A DNA stretch of 64,000 bases from Rhynchosporium graminicola (taxonomy: Eukaryota; Ascomycota; Leotiomycetes; Helotiales; Ploettnerulaceae). Positions within the stretch are counted from its first letter, which is position 1. The number at the start of each line of letters is the position of its first letter. The translations under genes and the position numbers were made by a program. The notes beneath the pieces were generated by a model. That model saw only the letters and a program-made list of their open reading frames with translations. It was not told the origin of the DNA and ran no database searches. The stretch lies in NCBI GenBank assembly GCA_900074885.1, contig FJUW01000042.1, positions 710,015 through 774,014 of the forward strand. The letters run 5' to 3'. Of the stretch, positions 1 through 10,937 are shown piece by piece.

Positions 1-805
1 TTCTCAGAGCATCCTCATATTCTTCTGATATAACCATATATGCCCAGCCATCGATACGGCTATCCTCTGATCCATTGATAAGCGCATTATACTTACCATT
101 ACCCCAGGTTTCCATTTCCCCTCCCTTTACACTGGCCTTGAGCAACACCGGAGCTTCTTCGTCAGGCAGAGAAAGGAGGCTACAAAGCTTGGGAGCGCTA
201 GCAAGTGTGCCGTAAAAGAAATACCAGACGGGAAACTGACCTTTTTTTTGACCAAAAGAATGCGCATGATCGAGGAATTGTAAGTCCTGTGGCCGGAATT
301 GTGGGAGTGTGGTGTCGATGCCGAGAGTCGGGTAGAGCGATGTTGATGAAAGCTCTTTGTATGCCCGTCCGAAGGGAACGAAGAGAGGTCTCAAGTCTTT
401 GTTGTGAACAGATAGCCAGTTCTCAATTGCCAACTTTGCGCGGCCGTCGACTTTGCAGAACATAGAAGAGCCATCGTCGCTACTTCCGAGGTGACATTCC
501 GGGATCGCTGGGAGGTTTGCGATTTCTTGTACTTTCGAGGGAGTAGAAAGAGGACCGTCAAGCTTCAAGAGATAAATGGTGCGTGCTTGAGCTGGTGTGA
601 TCATTGGCTGTTGTGCCGATGTCATTGGGGTTGATTTCGTGATACTAATTAGAGCAGCTGCCTCGTCGTATGTGTAGCCGAAGCGGTCTTGCCACATCTT
701 GATGGTTGCGTGGTCAGGGTCGTGAGGAGTTGTACTTGAATCATCCTCGGGCGCTTCGTAGGTGGCACTCACAGCCAAGTTTTCTAATTCGTCAAACAAA
801 TCCAT
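1..805 (-). CDS. AIG2/gamma-glutamylcyclotransferase-like protein (3' end cut by window)
   Basis: A single open frame runs from an ATG at 805 to the window edge (268 codons seen). The first ~180 residues are acidic and carry no recognised domain. Near residue 190 the motif VWYFFYGTLAS appears, followed by a Lys-Gly-Glu segment, WGNGKYNALI and IDGWAYMV. This matches the order of the AIG2/GGCT fold: the YGTL substrate-binding loop, then the Y-A-L strand, then the G-x-V strand. Members of this fold act on gamma-glutamyl amines or peptides, but many fungal members have no known substrate. The catalytic acid of the family would lie near or beyond the edge, so activity cannot be judged. No intron is needed in the visible part. 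The fold is fairly sure; the substrate is unknown. Confidence 0.75.
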   Translation of the reverse strand, partial: MDLFDELENLAVSATYEAPEDDSSTTPHDPDHATIKMWQDRFGYTYDEAAALISITKSTPMTSAQQPMITPAQARTIYLLKLDGPLSTPSKVQEIANLPAIPECHLGSSDDGSSMFCKVDGRAKLAIENWLSVHNKDLRPLFVPFGRAYKELSSTSLYPTLGIDTTLPQFRPQDLQFLDHAHSFGQKKGQFPVWYFFYGTLASAPKLCSLLSLPDEEAPVLLKASVKGGEMETWGNGKYNALINGSEDSRIDGWAYMVISEEYEDALR

Positions 806-1449
806 TGTGGTTTGAGCCTATTCGAAAGTAGAAAGTGGTTGAAGAGCGAATGTATAATGCGAACTTTTGTTGGAAAAGGATAAAGTCGGCAGCTTAGAGA
901 TGATTTGGATTATACAACAAAGAATGCATTCATTTTCGATTCGAGGAAGAAAAAAAATCTGGTGGTTTATAGTTGATTGTGCCAGTCCAAAATTCAGTGG
1001 AGCTAAAGCGGGTAGTCATTGAGTCACAGTCAAGCTACTGGTAACCGAGTACACGTAGTAACTCGAAGAGACATAATGGAGAAGGTGGGCCCAAATGATA
1101 GAATAAAAATGTAGATAATATTGGTTTGACATGAGCGTCCCTTACCAAGCCCGGAATGGTTGAAATGGGAATGGCGCAGTGTTCGGTACCTCCGTTGCTA
1201 AAACTCGGTAGCGCTGCACAAGTGTACAACTACCTGTATAATTATTTCAGCGAATCCGGTTCATCGTTGTTAGATTTCTATCTACTGACCTTAGAGACAG
1301 TTACGTCTTGCTAGCTCGCTATGTAAGTTATCATAGTAATATCGTATGTATGTTTGAAGTGTTTGTAATGGATTTCGGCTAAAGCACAGAAAGAAAAAGG
1401 CGAAGCCGACACTGGTAGAAAACTAGCAAATAAATGAAATGGAGTGAGC
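806..1449. other. Intergenic, no gene seen
   Basis: This is the upstream flank of the AIG2-like gene. Short open frames (for example 1035-1229 on the minus strand) have no family motif or convincing splice sites. It presumably contains the AIG2-like promoter. Confidence 0.4.
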
Positions 1450-1794
1450 TCAGCATGGCATAAACTCTAGATCATAAAGAACCCTTGAAACCACTTCTCT
1501 TTTATCACTCATATGATAATTCTGCTTATAAATTGCTACTTCAACATGTTCCGCTAGTCTGACTATGGTGCGTCCCTTATGGCAAATTACATGACCATAC
1601 CACCGGTGACATAGTCCCTTGAACTCTGAGCTTGTTGAGCACTGGCGGAGCTTCTGCTTCAGTGGGTCAAGTAAATCATCGTAGACAGGTATATTGTACT
1701 CATATCTATGTTCTTGCTTGGTAGGAGAGGAAGCTAGGCTTTTCTCCACCACGTCCAAAGCTCCGTCTACAACCGCATAGAGTAAGTCGAGCAA
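1450..1794 (-). CDS. Possible exon of an unknown protein
   Basis: An open stretch of about 114 codons ends at a stop at 1450. It has balanced composition, an LLDLLYAVVDGALDVV helix-like start and a Cys/His-containing middle (GLCHRWYGHVICHKG). There is no ATG at its 5' end; the open frame reaches back to about 1828, just after an AAAATAG that could be a splice acceptor. It could therefore be the last exon of a longer or broken gene. I recognise no family. The neighbourhood is otherwise non-coding, so a chance open frame is also possible. Confidence 0.25.
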   Translation of the reverse strand: MLDLLYAVVDGALDVVEKSLASSPTKQEHRYEYNIPVYDDLLDPLKQKLRQCSTSSEFKGLCHRWYGHVICHKGRTIVRLAEHVEVAIYKQNYHMSDKREVVSRVLYDLEFMPC

Positions 1795-2692
1795 TCGAGT
1801 TGAGTCGCTATAGGTTGTAAGCTCTATTTTTACGGATTACGTAAAAAATCTGATGTAAGGGAAAGCTTTTATGAGTTCCCCGAGTCCCTTTTATTGATCA
1901 TCCTCTTATATTCCCATCTCAAGACTCCCTCACCAGCACGACTTTCCCGATCCATTACTCCCTTCCATATCCACGATAGATTTTGAGGTGACTAAACCTG
2001 CTGCATTATGCTCCAAACTTTCTCAATTCAGGCGGTAGCACTCATTCGCAGCGAGATGATAATGTCACCCGACGACTTTACGATATACAATCTAGTCCCT
2101 TACTCAGTTTCGGCAGCTTGCCAAAGTAGTTGGATACGTATCAGGATCCCATAAACGCAAAGATCTACCTTACAGGAGAAGAAGATCGCTTTGAAATGAA
2201 GGAAAATGAAAAAACGTTTAGTCGTTGAGTAATGATATCTAAACCTGCTTTAGCTTGGTAGTGCCGTATTTCTATGATTTTAAGATCTGAAGAAGACTCT
2301 ATGAATACTTATGGAATAGAAGCGTATGATGGTGGACATGTAGCGTACGAGCAGTCCAAGATAGGTGGTGGATTGCAGTTCAAATGTTCATGTCATACGA
2401 GGGTAAATCAAGGAGCAACCTGTTCAGAAAAGTCTGAAGAATTCAAATCCCTTGTCTTTGTAATGGTTCCAGAATCGAAGTGGTCGCTTTTCCCTCGAAA
2501 AGTCGGGAAAAACATGGGAATGTAATGAGAAATCCAGTATAAACCTGGGCAAACTTCCAATCTCTCCTTCGGCGTCGAATCCCATTATCTGCTCCCCTAA
2601 AGAAGGACATCGATCACTCACGTGACCAAAGTCTCATGATCACCTTCAGACCTCAATGTTAACAGCACCAAAGCTATGATGTCGATACCCTC
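1795..2692. other. Intergenic, no gene seen
   Basis: Open frames on both strands are short (83 codons or fewer), overlap each other and show no motif. No repeat was noticed. Confidence 0.35.
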
Positions 2693-3500
2693 CTACTTGT
2701 CGACCTTGACCTTGATATAATTCTCTGTCCCAATCTTGGTACTGTCCTCCTTAGCAACTTCAGCCAATATCACTGTCTCAGTAACCTCTACTCCCTCGAG
2801 TCCAGGCTCTGTCTTAATTCCCACTTCGTCCAAATTATTCCTCTTAAAAGTCCCAGTATCGGGATCTTGCGAATTTGACTCAGCGCCGTAGATCTTGATT
2901 TTTTTGTTTGATATGAAATGGACGTCGGAGACAGAGCCTGATTTATCATCGTCAAGCAGGTTCGCAAGTATTCGCTTCTTGGGATTGGAATTTTCAACCG
3001 AATATTTTTCACGCTCCTTGAACTCCTCCAACTCTTTTTAGGCGTTTGCAAGCAAGGACTCTGAATCCAGAAGTTCAGCTTTTTGAATTCATCCTCCGAC
3101 TTTGAAAGTCTTACTTGCAACTTCGCATTTCCATGCTCCGTGTTCGTCGTCAAAGGATCATGCGCAGCTTGATTCTTAGTATTGCCTTTGGGTTGATGGT
3201 ACTCGACATCGACACCATGTTCAAGTTGGAATGTGGTTAGTGGTACTGGCGCGCGAGGTGATCAATAACCTTCCCGGTCGTAACGATTCTCTGGGTAAAT
3301 ATTAGCATCTCCAACGAATGAAGTAGAATGAAGATCAAAACCTACCAAAATGCTTCCAGGTCTCAGATTCCGCGTACCACCGACGAATATACTTTTGAGC
3401 AGACCACCTTGTGTTTGCTTCAACTTTTTTTGACCGTCAATAAGCTTTGAAACCCGCTACCTCCTCCGATGTGACTGACCTGCCCTCGAGGGCTTTACAG
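2693..3500 (-). pseudogene. Broken gene with C-terminal coiled-coil/acidic region
   Basis: Protein-like sequence continues across about 800 bp of the minus strand, but in changing frames. From the 5' side there is a segment reading GGLLKSIFVGGTRNLRPGSI (about 3340-3420), a possible intron (GTAGGT to CCCAG), then RIVTTGKVID (about 3270). One base out of frame follow FQLEHGVDVEYHQPKGN and LQVRLSKSEDEF (about 3090-3240). Another shift leads to a heptad-like stretch interrupted by a TAA at about 3040, then EELEEF-type helix and an acidic, Lys-rich tail ending at the stop at 2693. The TAA sits in a helix where CAA (Gln) would fit, so it may be a C-to-T change. At least two frameshifts plus one stop argue for a dead gene. 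The family is not recognised. Undetected introns could explain some of the breaks. Confidence 0.5.
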
Positions 3501-4986
3501 GCTGTCCGGTCGTGCATCAGTGGCTGTATCTTTTGAATGAAGAGCCACGGGTTAATCGAAAGGATCTCGCTTTGGTGTTCAATTTTTCTTGGAATTTAAT
3601 ATTGATGATGTTGAGATTTGTAGGTTCAGGCGAACGCGGGATCTTTTTGTGCGAAAGTTTCGCTAGCGTGATTTCGGCGACGGCGACAGCACAGGTGGCC
3701 GCCACCAACGAGGCTGAGAAAGCAGCTTTAGACATGATTTTGCATGCCTCTTATAGTTTATATAATCTATGCTATATTCCACATTACGATGACAAACATC
3801 CTGGAAATCGCATACCTTTGGGCTATCTAAGTTATCGCTTAACCTTTAGATGTAAACAAATGTCTACACGCATGGCCCAAGGATACTTCTTAACACGGCA
3901 AAAGACGGCTGGCTTGGTAGTACCGTTCTTGAAAAGGCTCCATATCATCATAGGAGGTGAATTATTGACATGGAAGCTTGCTGGTCTTCAGCTCATCGGT
4001 CAACTACTCCCTGACAGAGCTTCGCAGCTGCTCATAGACCGTCGATCTCCACAGCTTTACCAATCTTGCAAGGAGGGAGGGCGCTGCTGCACTTCTTCAT
4101 ATGGCTTATGCGCTCTTTCAATTATCAAGCATGTTGCTAAGCTGTTGGTTTGATTGAAGCGGTCGGGACTCTGGGCTTGCTTTACATGGATAAGCAATTG
4201 ATTGACCGATGTTCTCGTCCAGGTGTAATAGGTCTGTGCGCCTAGCGCCTCCTACTCTTCTTCTTCTATACTAAGGAGGATAGAAGAGCCTTCTCTCCTT
4301 AGTGATTAGTTTCTATGTTAACCCGATCATTACTAGCGAACCTTTAGCGATTCTTTTACTATTCTATTATGCCTATTTACCTTAGCGTACCAAGTGATCA
4401 TTACATACAGTACTCCATCTCTTCATTTCTTGCTGTGATGTGGTGAAAGCTGTATGTCGCGAATTGACTTCGTGAAAGCAGTCTGCAACTCATAATGGCG
4501 AGTCACAAGAAATATGAACAGATGGCTGTGTCTCGACTCTACAGACTTCGCAAGTTTCATGGGGTCATTTGGTATTCTCATAATGCAAGAATTGGCACCA
4601 GTCACCGGGTTTGATTTTGAATTTATGTCTTCTTCTTTTCCTTTGGACACTTGAGCTATACTGATGGTGACTGCATGGCCCACACTTCATAGCTACATCT
4701 CAAGGTAAGCTTCATCGTTCAATGAGATTCGAGAGGAGCCTGGTCTTTTATCTGTTCAGGTGGAGGAGGGACGAAGGCTTCATCTTCGATTGGCTTCCAG
4801 AAATGCAAACTCAGATCCTCAGTGATAAGCCAACAGGCAAGTGATAATTACTGAGATACCACCTTACAATTTTTGACGTGAATTAATCCCGGCACGGTAC
4901 CACTCTCCTGGAAATGATCGCAAAATGGTTATTGTCAAATGGTTAGCGGTTGGAATCAGTAGTGGAGCTCGCTTAACTAGCCTGCC
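3501..4986. other. No convincing gene
   Basis: A 213-codon open frame on the plus strand (3512-4153) and a 72-codon frame on the minus strand (3517-3735) overlap. Neither shows a domain. The plus frame has a composition that suggests chance or decayed sequence. From about 4920 the sequence resembles the left flank of the repeat block near 16.3 kb. Confidence 0.35.
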
Positions 4987-5105
4987 GTAAATGTCATCCA
5001 CCAAACCTTAATGTCATCGGTAAATGTCAGCCACCAAAGCTATAAATATCATCCACCAAGCTCGGTAAATGTCAGCTACCAAAACTCGGTAAACGTCGTC
5101 ACACC
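4987..5105 (+). repeat. Tandem ~22-bp repeat block, copy 1
   Basis: About five imperfect units of roughly 20-24 bp are seen, with the core GTAAATGTCATCCACCAA or its variant GTAAATGTCAGCCACCAA, joined by short linkers such as AGCTCG or AACTCG. The block is preceded at about 4962-4985 by GTAGTGGAGCTCGCTTAAC. The same leader and units occur again near 16.35-16.5 kb in the same orientation, so this is a dispersed element rather than a local slip repeat. It lies between genes. Confidence 0.8.
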
Positions 5106-6253
5106 TGAGTCAGCACCGAGAACATCACATCAAATTGAATGCCATGAACAAATTGCCTTGCCTTGAATTATAGCATTACAAACCTGTCGGTTGTCAGAAG
5201 ATGAGATAACAGCCAGCCAGCGTGGAGTAAGGTACCTTACGTGCACGGGAATCTCTTGGGTGATTGTCATCCAGCGCTCTGAATGGTTAGGTCGTTGAAG
5301 GAACTGCCAGACCTACCCGTTCACAGTGATTCTGGTTCGTAATTTACGAGTACCGAGGCTAGAAAGACGAGGTAGTGACACAGCTCGGTTAATAAAGATC
5401 AAGATCGAAGGCATGCCATTTCAAGACAGCACTATATGCAAATAACATTCAGCAAGGGTCTGATCCGCCCCCTCCCAGTTTACACAACAGTTTTGAAAAA
5501 CGCCTGCCGCTGTCTCAAATGCCTGCTTCTAAATCTTGGTACCGATACTCGACCTTGAAGATGGCCTTTAGACTGGAAACATCATACAGTACACAATGGT
5601 TGTTTGTATCTTCCTTACGTGGATGTCAAATCAGTACCACTAATTAGCGTCGAGGAGGTGAATGACGAGTGTTTGAGAAAGGCAGTCGAAACCTGAAGTC
5701 ATTACAGACTCCGTGACTTGACATCTATGAGACCTTCCTCCCAGAAGGATACATGCTGTGGGAAAAAGCACTTCCTTGATCAGTAGAGGTTGAGCAACCA
5801 AACACCCAGATTTCGGAACATGTTGACAATTATAATCTGGATGATATAGCAATAGTAATGTAAAGGGTAGCTCAGAAAAGAATTGTATAGTCTCTGAGAG
5901 GTACGCTATAACAATTCTTTCTCCTCGAGGATCAACAGTACCGGACAAGGTCGAGAAATATAGTGAAAGCTGCAGATGGACCTAGTATAAAGGTAGAGAT
6001 ATTCTCCAGGAATTAGGGTTACGTCCAGGCCGTGGGCACAATCGAGCAAAATCTCAAGGCAGTCATGATAGGGATGGTCTTCGAACCGACCGTGGCACGA
6101 AGGGTGGCCGTGCCGTTGCAGAATTTCAGTTTAGAGTGGTGTTGAATCAAAAGTAATCTCCTGGAAACTCGAAATTCTTGAGATGTCAAAGTTTGATACT
6201 TTCATTCTTCTATTAATCAAATACCCTTCTCTTCCGGTAGTTGTAAGGTGTCA
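5106..6253. other. Intergenic, no gene seen
   Basis: Downstream of the repeat block and 3' of the SGNH-spherulin gene. The longest frame (5640-5948, minus) has no motif and lies in the 3' flank of that gene. Confidence 0.35.
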
Positions 6254-9200
6254 TCATTTAGGAGGACATAATATACAGGTGCTCTGATAAAAGCGAGTGC
6301 TTCCCATAAGGACATTCTTGACTGGTGCGTAACCTTGACCTTGTATGACATATTCCTTAGGATCTATATCAGTACCGGCAATTGGGACCACCCAGGTGTG
6401 TGTGTAGCCATTTTGCTGTTGCGGCGCGGTACCGATCGGGGCCCATCCCCAATCTGCATTATTTTTACTGGCCTCGTACCAGGTCCCGCTGTATTTAAAA
6501 AAGCCCGAGTAAAACTCATTGCCTTCGACAAGGTAATTTACAACTTCGTGAAGCTGGGTTCCTGCGCCCCATAACTTCTCGGCTTCAATTGGCCAGCCGT
6601 GGGCGATTCCCATACCAACATCCTTGACACCTAGGAATAAGCGCACAAATGCGTATGGAACCAGGACGTCAGCGGTGTAAGTAACGGAGCCACCGTTTCT
6701 TTCGAAGCTGATGTTAGTCATTGTACCATTTTTGGGCAGTTCCTTCGTACTCGCTGAGATTGATCGAGGGCTACCTCCTCTATCACCCGATGCTAAAACC
6801 GTACGCACCTCGAAGGCGATATTAGCGGTTCCAGGCTCGATCATACCAATCGTGGCACGATTTAGCGAAGGCGGCAGTTCTAGTATCTGTGTACCATTCA
6901 TGTACACTGCATATCCAAGAGCATCCCCTACTGCCGACCATCCGAGAGTAACAGAGCTATAATCTGAAGAGGAGACGATCGAATCGCTTGGGATACCCGC
7001 AACATGAACTTGAGAGCCTGTTGCTTCGGCTGGGCTGGTGATGTGCGGCTTGCCACCTGCCACGGCATTGACTGCTGCTTCCATATAGGCAGAATTTGAC
7101 AAAGTGTCGTATGGGTTCGGATTATCATCATCAGTCATCTCCAATAGTCCCGCATGGCGAGTCAAGGCAAGTGCAGCAACAGCCGCAACTTGATCCTGTG
7201 GTACCCGATAAATTATATGCCATATCTTGCGAGGATCCTTCGGCGTCCAATCGTTAGGTACGTACTTGCTTGTGTAGGTTTCAAAGCTACTTTCGAACGT
7301 CAGAAGCGTGTCCATTGTATCTTCGAAGCATTGAGCTATTGGGGAGCCAGGGTTGAGCACTGTGAAGGCGCCAGGGTGTTTACGTTTCGTGTAGTTATTG
7401 ATATATGCGTACAAGTCGGCATAGATATTATTAGGACCGCATTCCGGCCAACCTTCATCGAAGAATATGCCACCCAGACTGGTGCCGTACAATTCAAACC
7501 ACTTATCGATGTCTTGTTCAATCTGAGAAGCCCAGTCTGCGAGATCATGCGAGCCAAGTCGGGTCGTAAATCGTTGTTTACTCACACCAAGGTATCTAGT
7601 TCGAACATACCCAATGATTGTTTTGCCTCCAGCTGCAATTTGATCGATTACTGATTTCCAAGCCGTATTGACTACATAGTCTGGACCATTTAACACGTTG
7701 GCAACTAAGACGCTTACTTTCGAAGCGTCATATTCCAGGAGTCTTTGCCACGAAGCAGGATCTCCCAGGGGATTGATATAAGACGCGATCGCAATTTGTT
7801 GCCCTTGTCGAGTCGTGGGTTCTGTCGTCGGTGGATGGTAAAGACAGGTGCTCAATTCTTGCTGCTCTGGAATCGCGGCAAACCCATTGTGTTGTGAATT
7901 CCAATCAACCATATGATAGATGACGAGATTGGCGATCAGCTCGTGTAAAAGGATCTTTGGATGAAACACACGCCCATAACTGTTGCGAAAATCAATATGG
8001 ACCACTCGAGCAACACCGAGGGTTTCTTACCCGTCAGGTAGCATATTCGGAACTTCAAAGCCCAGAATAGTTAGTTTAGATTCTGTGGGTGCCGCGAAAG
8101 CCGCACTCAAGATATCATTTTGACCAGATTCAATGAAATGCTCATTCACAAGTTGCGCTTTCGGATCTATTAGCAGGGTGAGTTGTGCCAATTGGCTGAT
8201 TCGCCCCACAAAGGTATCGGATGGCACGCCGTTTGTGTCTCTTTTCCACGGACTTCCACCAAACACATCCCAGGTACTCATCTCATAGAACATAAGGCCT
8301 TGTCTTTGACACATCAGCAAGCTGCACTCCTGTAGAAGATTAGCACCATACCTTGTTTCGCTCTCCTTTGTGGCCTCATCAACGCCAGCTTCGCAAAATC
8401 GCCCATTAAAATAGCCAACGTATTGATCGTAATCTACGAACTTGACTCTATTGCCAGCTTTTTCCACTGCTATAGCCTGGAGATGGTATCAATTAGAAGT
8501 GAAAGATGTAGGGCGGCAAGACATACGATCTTGGCATTCACAGCATCAACGAGCTCATTCATTGTTCTTCGGTGAGACCTTGTGAGTTTCTGATCACGCT
8601 GGAAAGAATTGTACAAATCCTCGAGTTTTGTTAGTCACAGAGGCGACAGACATTCGAAATACGCACATATATCCAAGTAGACCAGGTAACGCTATCGCAT
8701 TCTGTTGTGAGATCTTCGGCCCAGAATTTAGCATATCTATAGCCTCGTTAGCACCTCGTAGGAACTTAGAGCGTGTGAGAGACCCTGTGTAGTAAATCAT
8801 GCCACTGGAAGGAAGTCAGCTTTATATCATTTTATACAACTTTGTCCTTACTCACCCCTGTTCGGCGAATTCAAGCTTATTCTTCGCTGCTTGCAGTAGA
8901 GCATCTAAGTTGCTACTAAATGTAGGGCTGTCGATGAGCTTGCGTGAGGCTTCCAATTGACCTTCACAACCCATACCAGCTGCATCAAAATCAAAATCTT
9001 CTGCAAATTTGAATTTTTTATTAGTAAAAGCTTCATACTTTGCAACTATCACTTGTTCGGCATTAAGAACAGCGAACTGAAAGATGCATTGGTTCATAAT
9101 CTCTAGAAGGCCGATATCGTTGCCACCTGAGATATGTCAGTTTAAAGCAGATATTTCGAAATAGCGAAATAATTTTCATAGGGAGATCTGTACCAGCTGA

Positions 9201-9719
9201 AAGCAAGATGACTTGTTGGTTGGGATTAATCAAGGGGATCTGTGTATTGATGACGTCGGCTATGACTGCTCCAGAGCAGGACTGGAACTGAAATTTGCGA
9301 TTTGCCGGATCCCCAAGTCGAGGGTCGTTGTTAATGAGGTTGGGATACGCATGATCGTAACGGCTGCATCTCCAATCTGTCGAGGTTGTGTGAGCTTATT
9401 TGGCATTTATCTCCCTTCAATAATCACAAAGCTTACGAGTCTGACCACCGTTCTCTGAGTGAAGCCCGAGACGATCGCCCGCGCCAATTCCTGCCGAGTA
9501 TGAGTCCCCGATAGCCGCAAGTCGAGTGATAAACGAAAGATCAGATGGATCGAAACCATCGTCGCCTTGTCTAGACATCAAATTTCTGGCATCGAAAGTT
9601 GCATTTTCTGCTGGGTCCCGATAGCTGGGAAAGCTTGCAGAATGGGGCATTGCTCGAATAGAGTGCACAAATGCCAACATAAGGGCAATGCTACACGTTG
9701 AAGGCCACATGGCGAGCAT
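6254..9719 (-). CDS. Secreted SGNH esterase-like / spherulin-4 (GH135-like) / FN3 fusion protein
   Basis: Eight exons: 9719-9437, 9376-9194, 9126-8856, 8804-8784, 8736-8667, 8619-8527, 8476-8031 and 7979-6254. They join in frame to 1030 residues. Residues 1-25 look like a signal peptide. Residues ~65-480 form an SGNH hydrolase: block I GDSYSAG (Ser73), a SAGGNDIGL block III (Asn158), TECDSVTW, and RVFHPKILLHE with His462. Residues ~517-760 match the spherulation-specific family 4 TIM barrel, with the acid pair FFDEGW (Asp630, Glu631) and TFESS (Glu685). This spacing is close to that of the catalytic acids I recall for Sph3 of Aspergillus fumigatus (GH135). Residues ~790-860 resemble an FN3 domain (VTLGWSAV, AFEVRTV). 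The last ~170 residues are unassigned. By family the halves would remove acyl groups and cleave a galactosamine-type glycan outside the cell; the substrate is inferred. The exon joins rest on frame and homology logic. Confidence 0.85.
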
Positions 9720-9854
9720 AGTGAGCTGAGCAGACGAAACTTGCGACAGTAAGACAGCATATGCAGTTCCAAGAAGAATAAGGTATCAGAGCACACAAGC
9801 TCCTTGAGTACGACGAGAAATCTGAATTGCTGAGATATCAGAGGCCTACTACTC

Positions 9855-9861
9855 ATTTATA
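9855..9861 (-). promoter_or_regulatory. TATA-like box upstream of the SGNH-spherulin gene
   Basis: TATAAAT on the minus strand lies about 135 bp upstream of the ATG at 9719. The position is plausible for a fungal core promoter, but no transcript start can be seen. Confidence 0.35.
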
Positions 9862-10863
9862 AGCTGTGCTGAGGATGGGAGAGGGGGAGAGCGGGCGTTC
9901 AATCGCGCTTGGGACGTCAACACGCAGAAAACAGTAGCTTTGGACCTTCCTAAAGTAGCTGCTACACGAAGTTTATTCCCTGTGTAATTTGTTGCACTGC
10001 TACGATACGATATAAATTTTCGCTTAGGAGGCCCAAAAGCTCGAACCTACTCTCAATCTGAGCCTGCACTGTGCCTGTGCTGTGCATGTTGTTAGCAGCA
10101 TACCATAGAGTTTCTGTGGGCCAAAAAAGGGCCCTTGTCGTCTATATGCCTCTAAAGGCAGTATTTGTAAGTTTTCTCGTAAAAACGGATCCAGCGATGC
10201 TTGAAGTGACGACTGAGTGATCTAGATCTGGCCTGTCTCTTGGCAGCTTGAAGTTTTCCATGTTCTTCAATGCCCTACACAATTTTCGGGTACAAAAATC
10301 CTGCCCTAAGACGGACGCGAAGGTTCGGTGATTTAGGCTGCAATGCGACGGGCTCTGATAGCTATAATCATACATACTGACCTGATCCCTGATCACACGG
10401 GGGATAGCTGCATCTTATGTTGGTTTTTAATCTCTGATCTTCTTTGCACTATCAATACTGGGTCAACGTTTCTCCTAGGAGTCGGATTGACTGTCATTGA
10501 CAACCCGTCGCAAATGGCTTATAATCCACTGTCCCGGCTGCAGTGGAAGAAGTCCCCGAAAGTTGAAACAGAGGCAGGAGGAACGGCTGAAGGATCAACT
10601 GCATCACGATATGACATATGAAGTTGGTTTTTTGAACAAAAGTATCTGAGGACAGCAGATAAAATGTATTGGGCAATCACATTAGTCGCGGCATTCATGG
10701 GTGAAATTCCGTCTGTAAAGTTGCCTGAATCGCATAACGTTGGACGTCGTCTTGATACAGAATATTTCGCTTAAACCCCTGGTATTTGACCTTGTCTCAT
10801 AGGTGCTGCAAGCGGCGCCAGGGAAGTTACCAAGAAATCAGAGGCATCTCGTTTAACACTACA
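9862..10863. other. Gene-poor flank
   Basis: Only short overlapping frames (84-92 codons) without motifs. The proximal part is the promoter region of the SGNH-spherulin gene. Confidence 0.35.
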
Positions 10864-10937
10864 CCCCCTTGAATAAACGTTAATTCTGAGGCCCTTACCA
10901 CAGCTGAAATTTCAACGTTTTTTCATGATTCAAGGGG
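10864..10937. repeat. Foldback (imperfect palindrome), copy A
   Basis: The arms CCCCCTTGAATAAACGTT and AACGTTTTTTCATGATTCAAGGGG are inverse complements apart from an extra ATGA-type insertion. They enclose a centre containing GCCCTTACCACAGCTG. The same centre and arms recur in inverse orientation at about 12.3 kb, so the two may be ends of one element or two small foldback elements. Confidence 0.65.

Noticed and set aside
3512..4153. 213-codon open frame on the plus strand
   Set aside because: No domain, unusual composition and no supporting splice or start context; it lies in a decayed region and overlaps other long frames.
6060..6130. Possible tRNA on the minus strand (GGTTCGAAGACC resembles a B box)
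   Set aside because: The sequences around it do not form the T stem, acceptor stem or an A box.
6335..7654. Plus-strand frames of 79-166 codons inside the SGNH-spherulin gene
   Set aside because: They are opposite-strand shadows of the strongly supported last exon.
9578..9856. 92-codon minus frame overlapping the first exon of the SGNH-spherulin gene
   Set aside because: Different frame from the signal peptide and GDSYSAG exon, with no motif.
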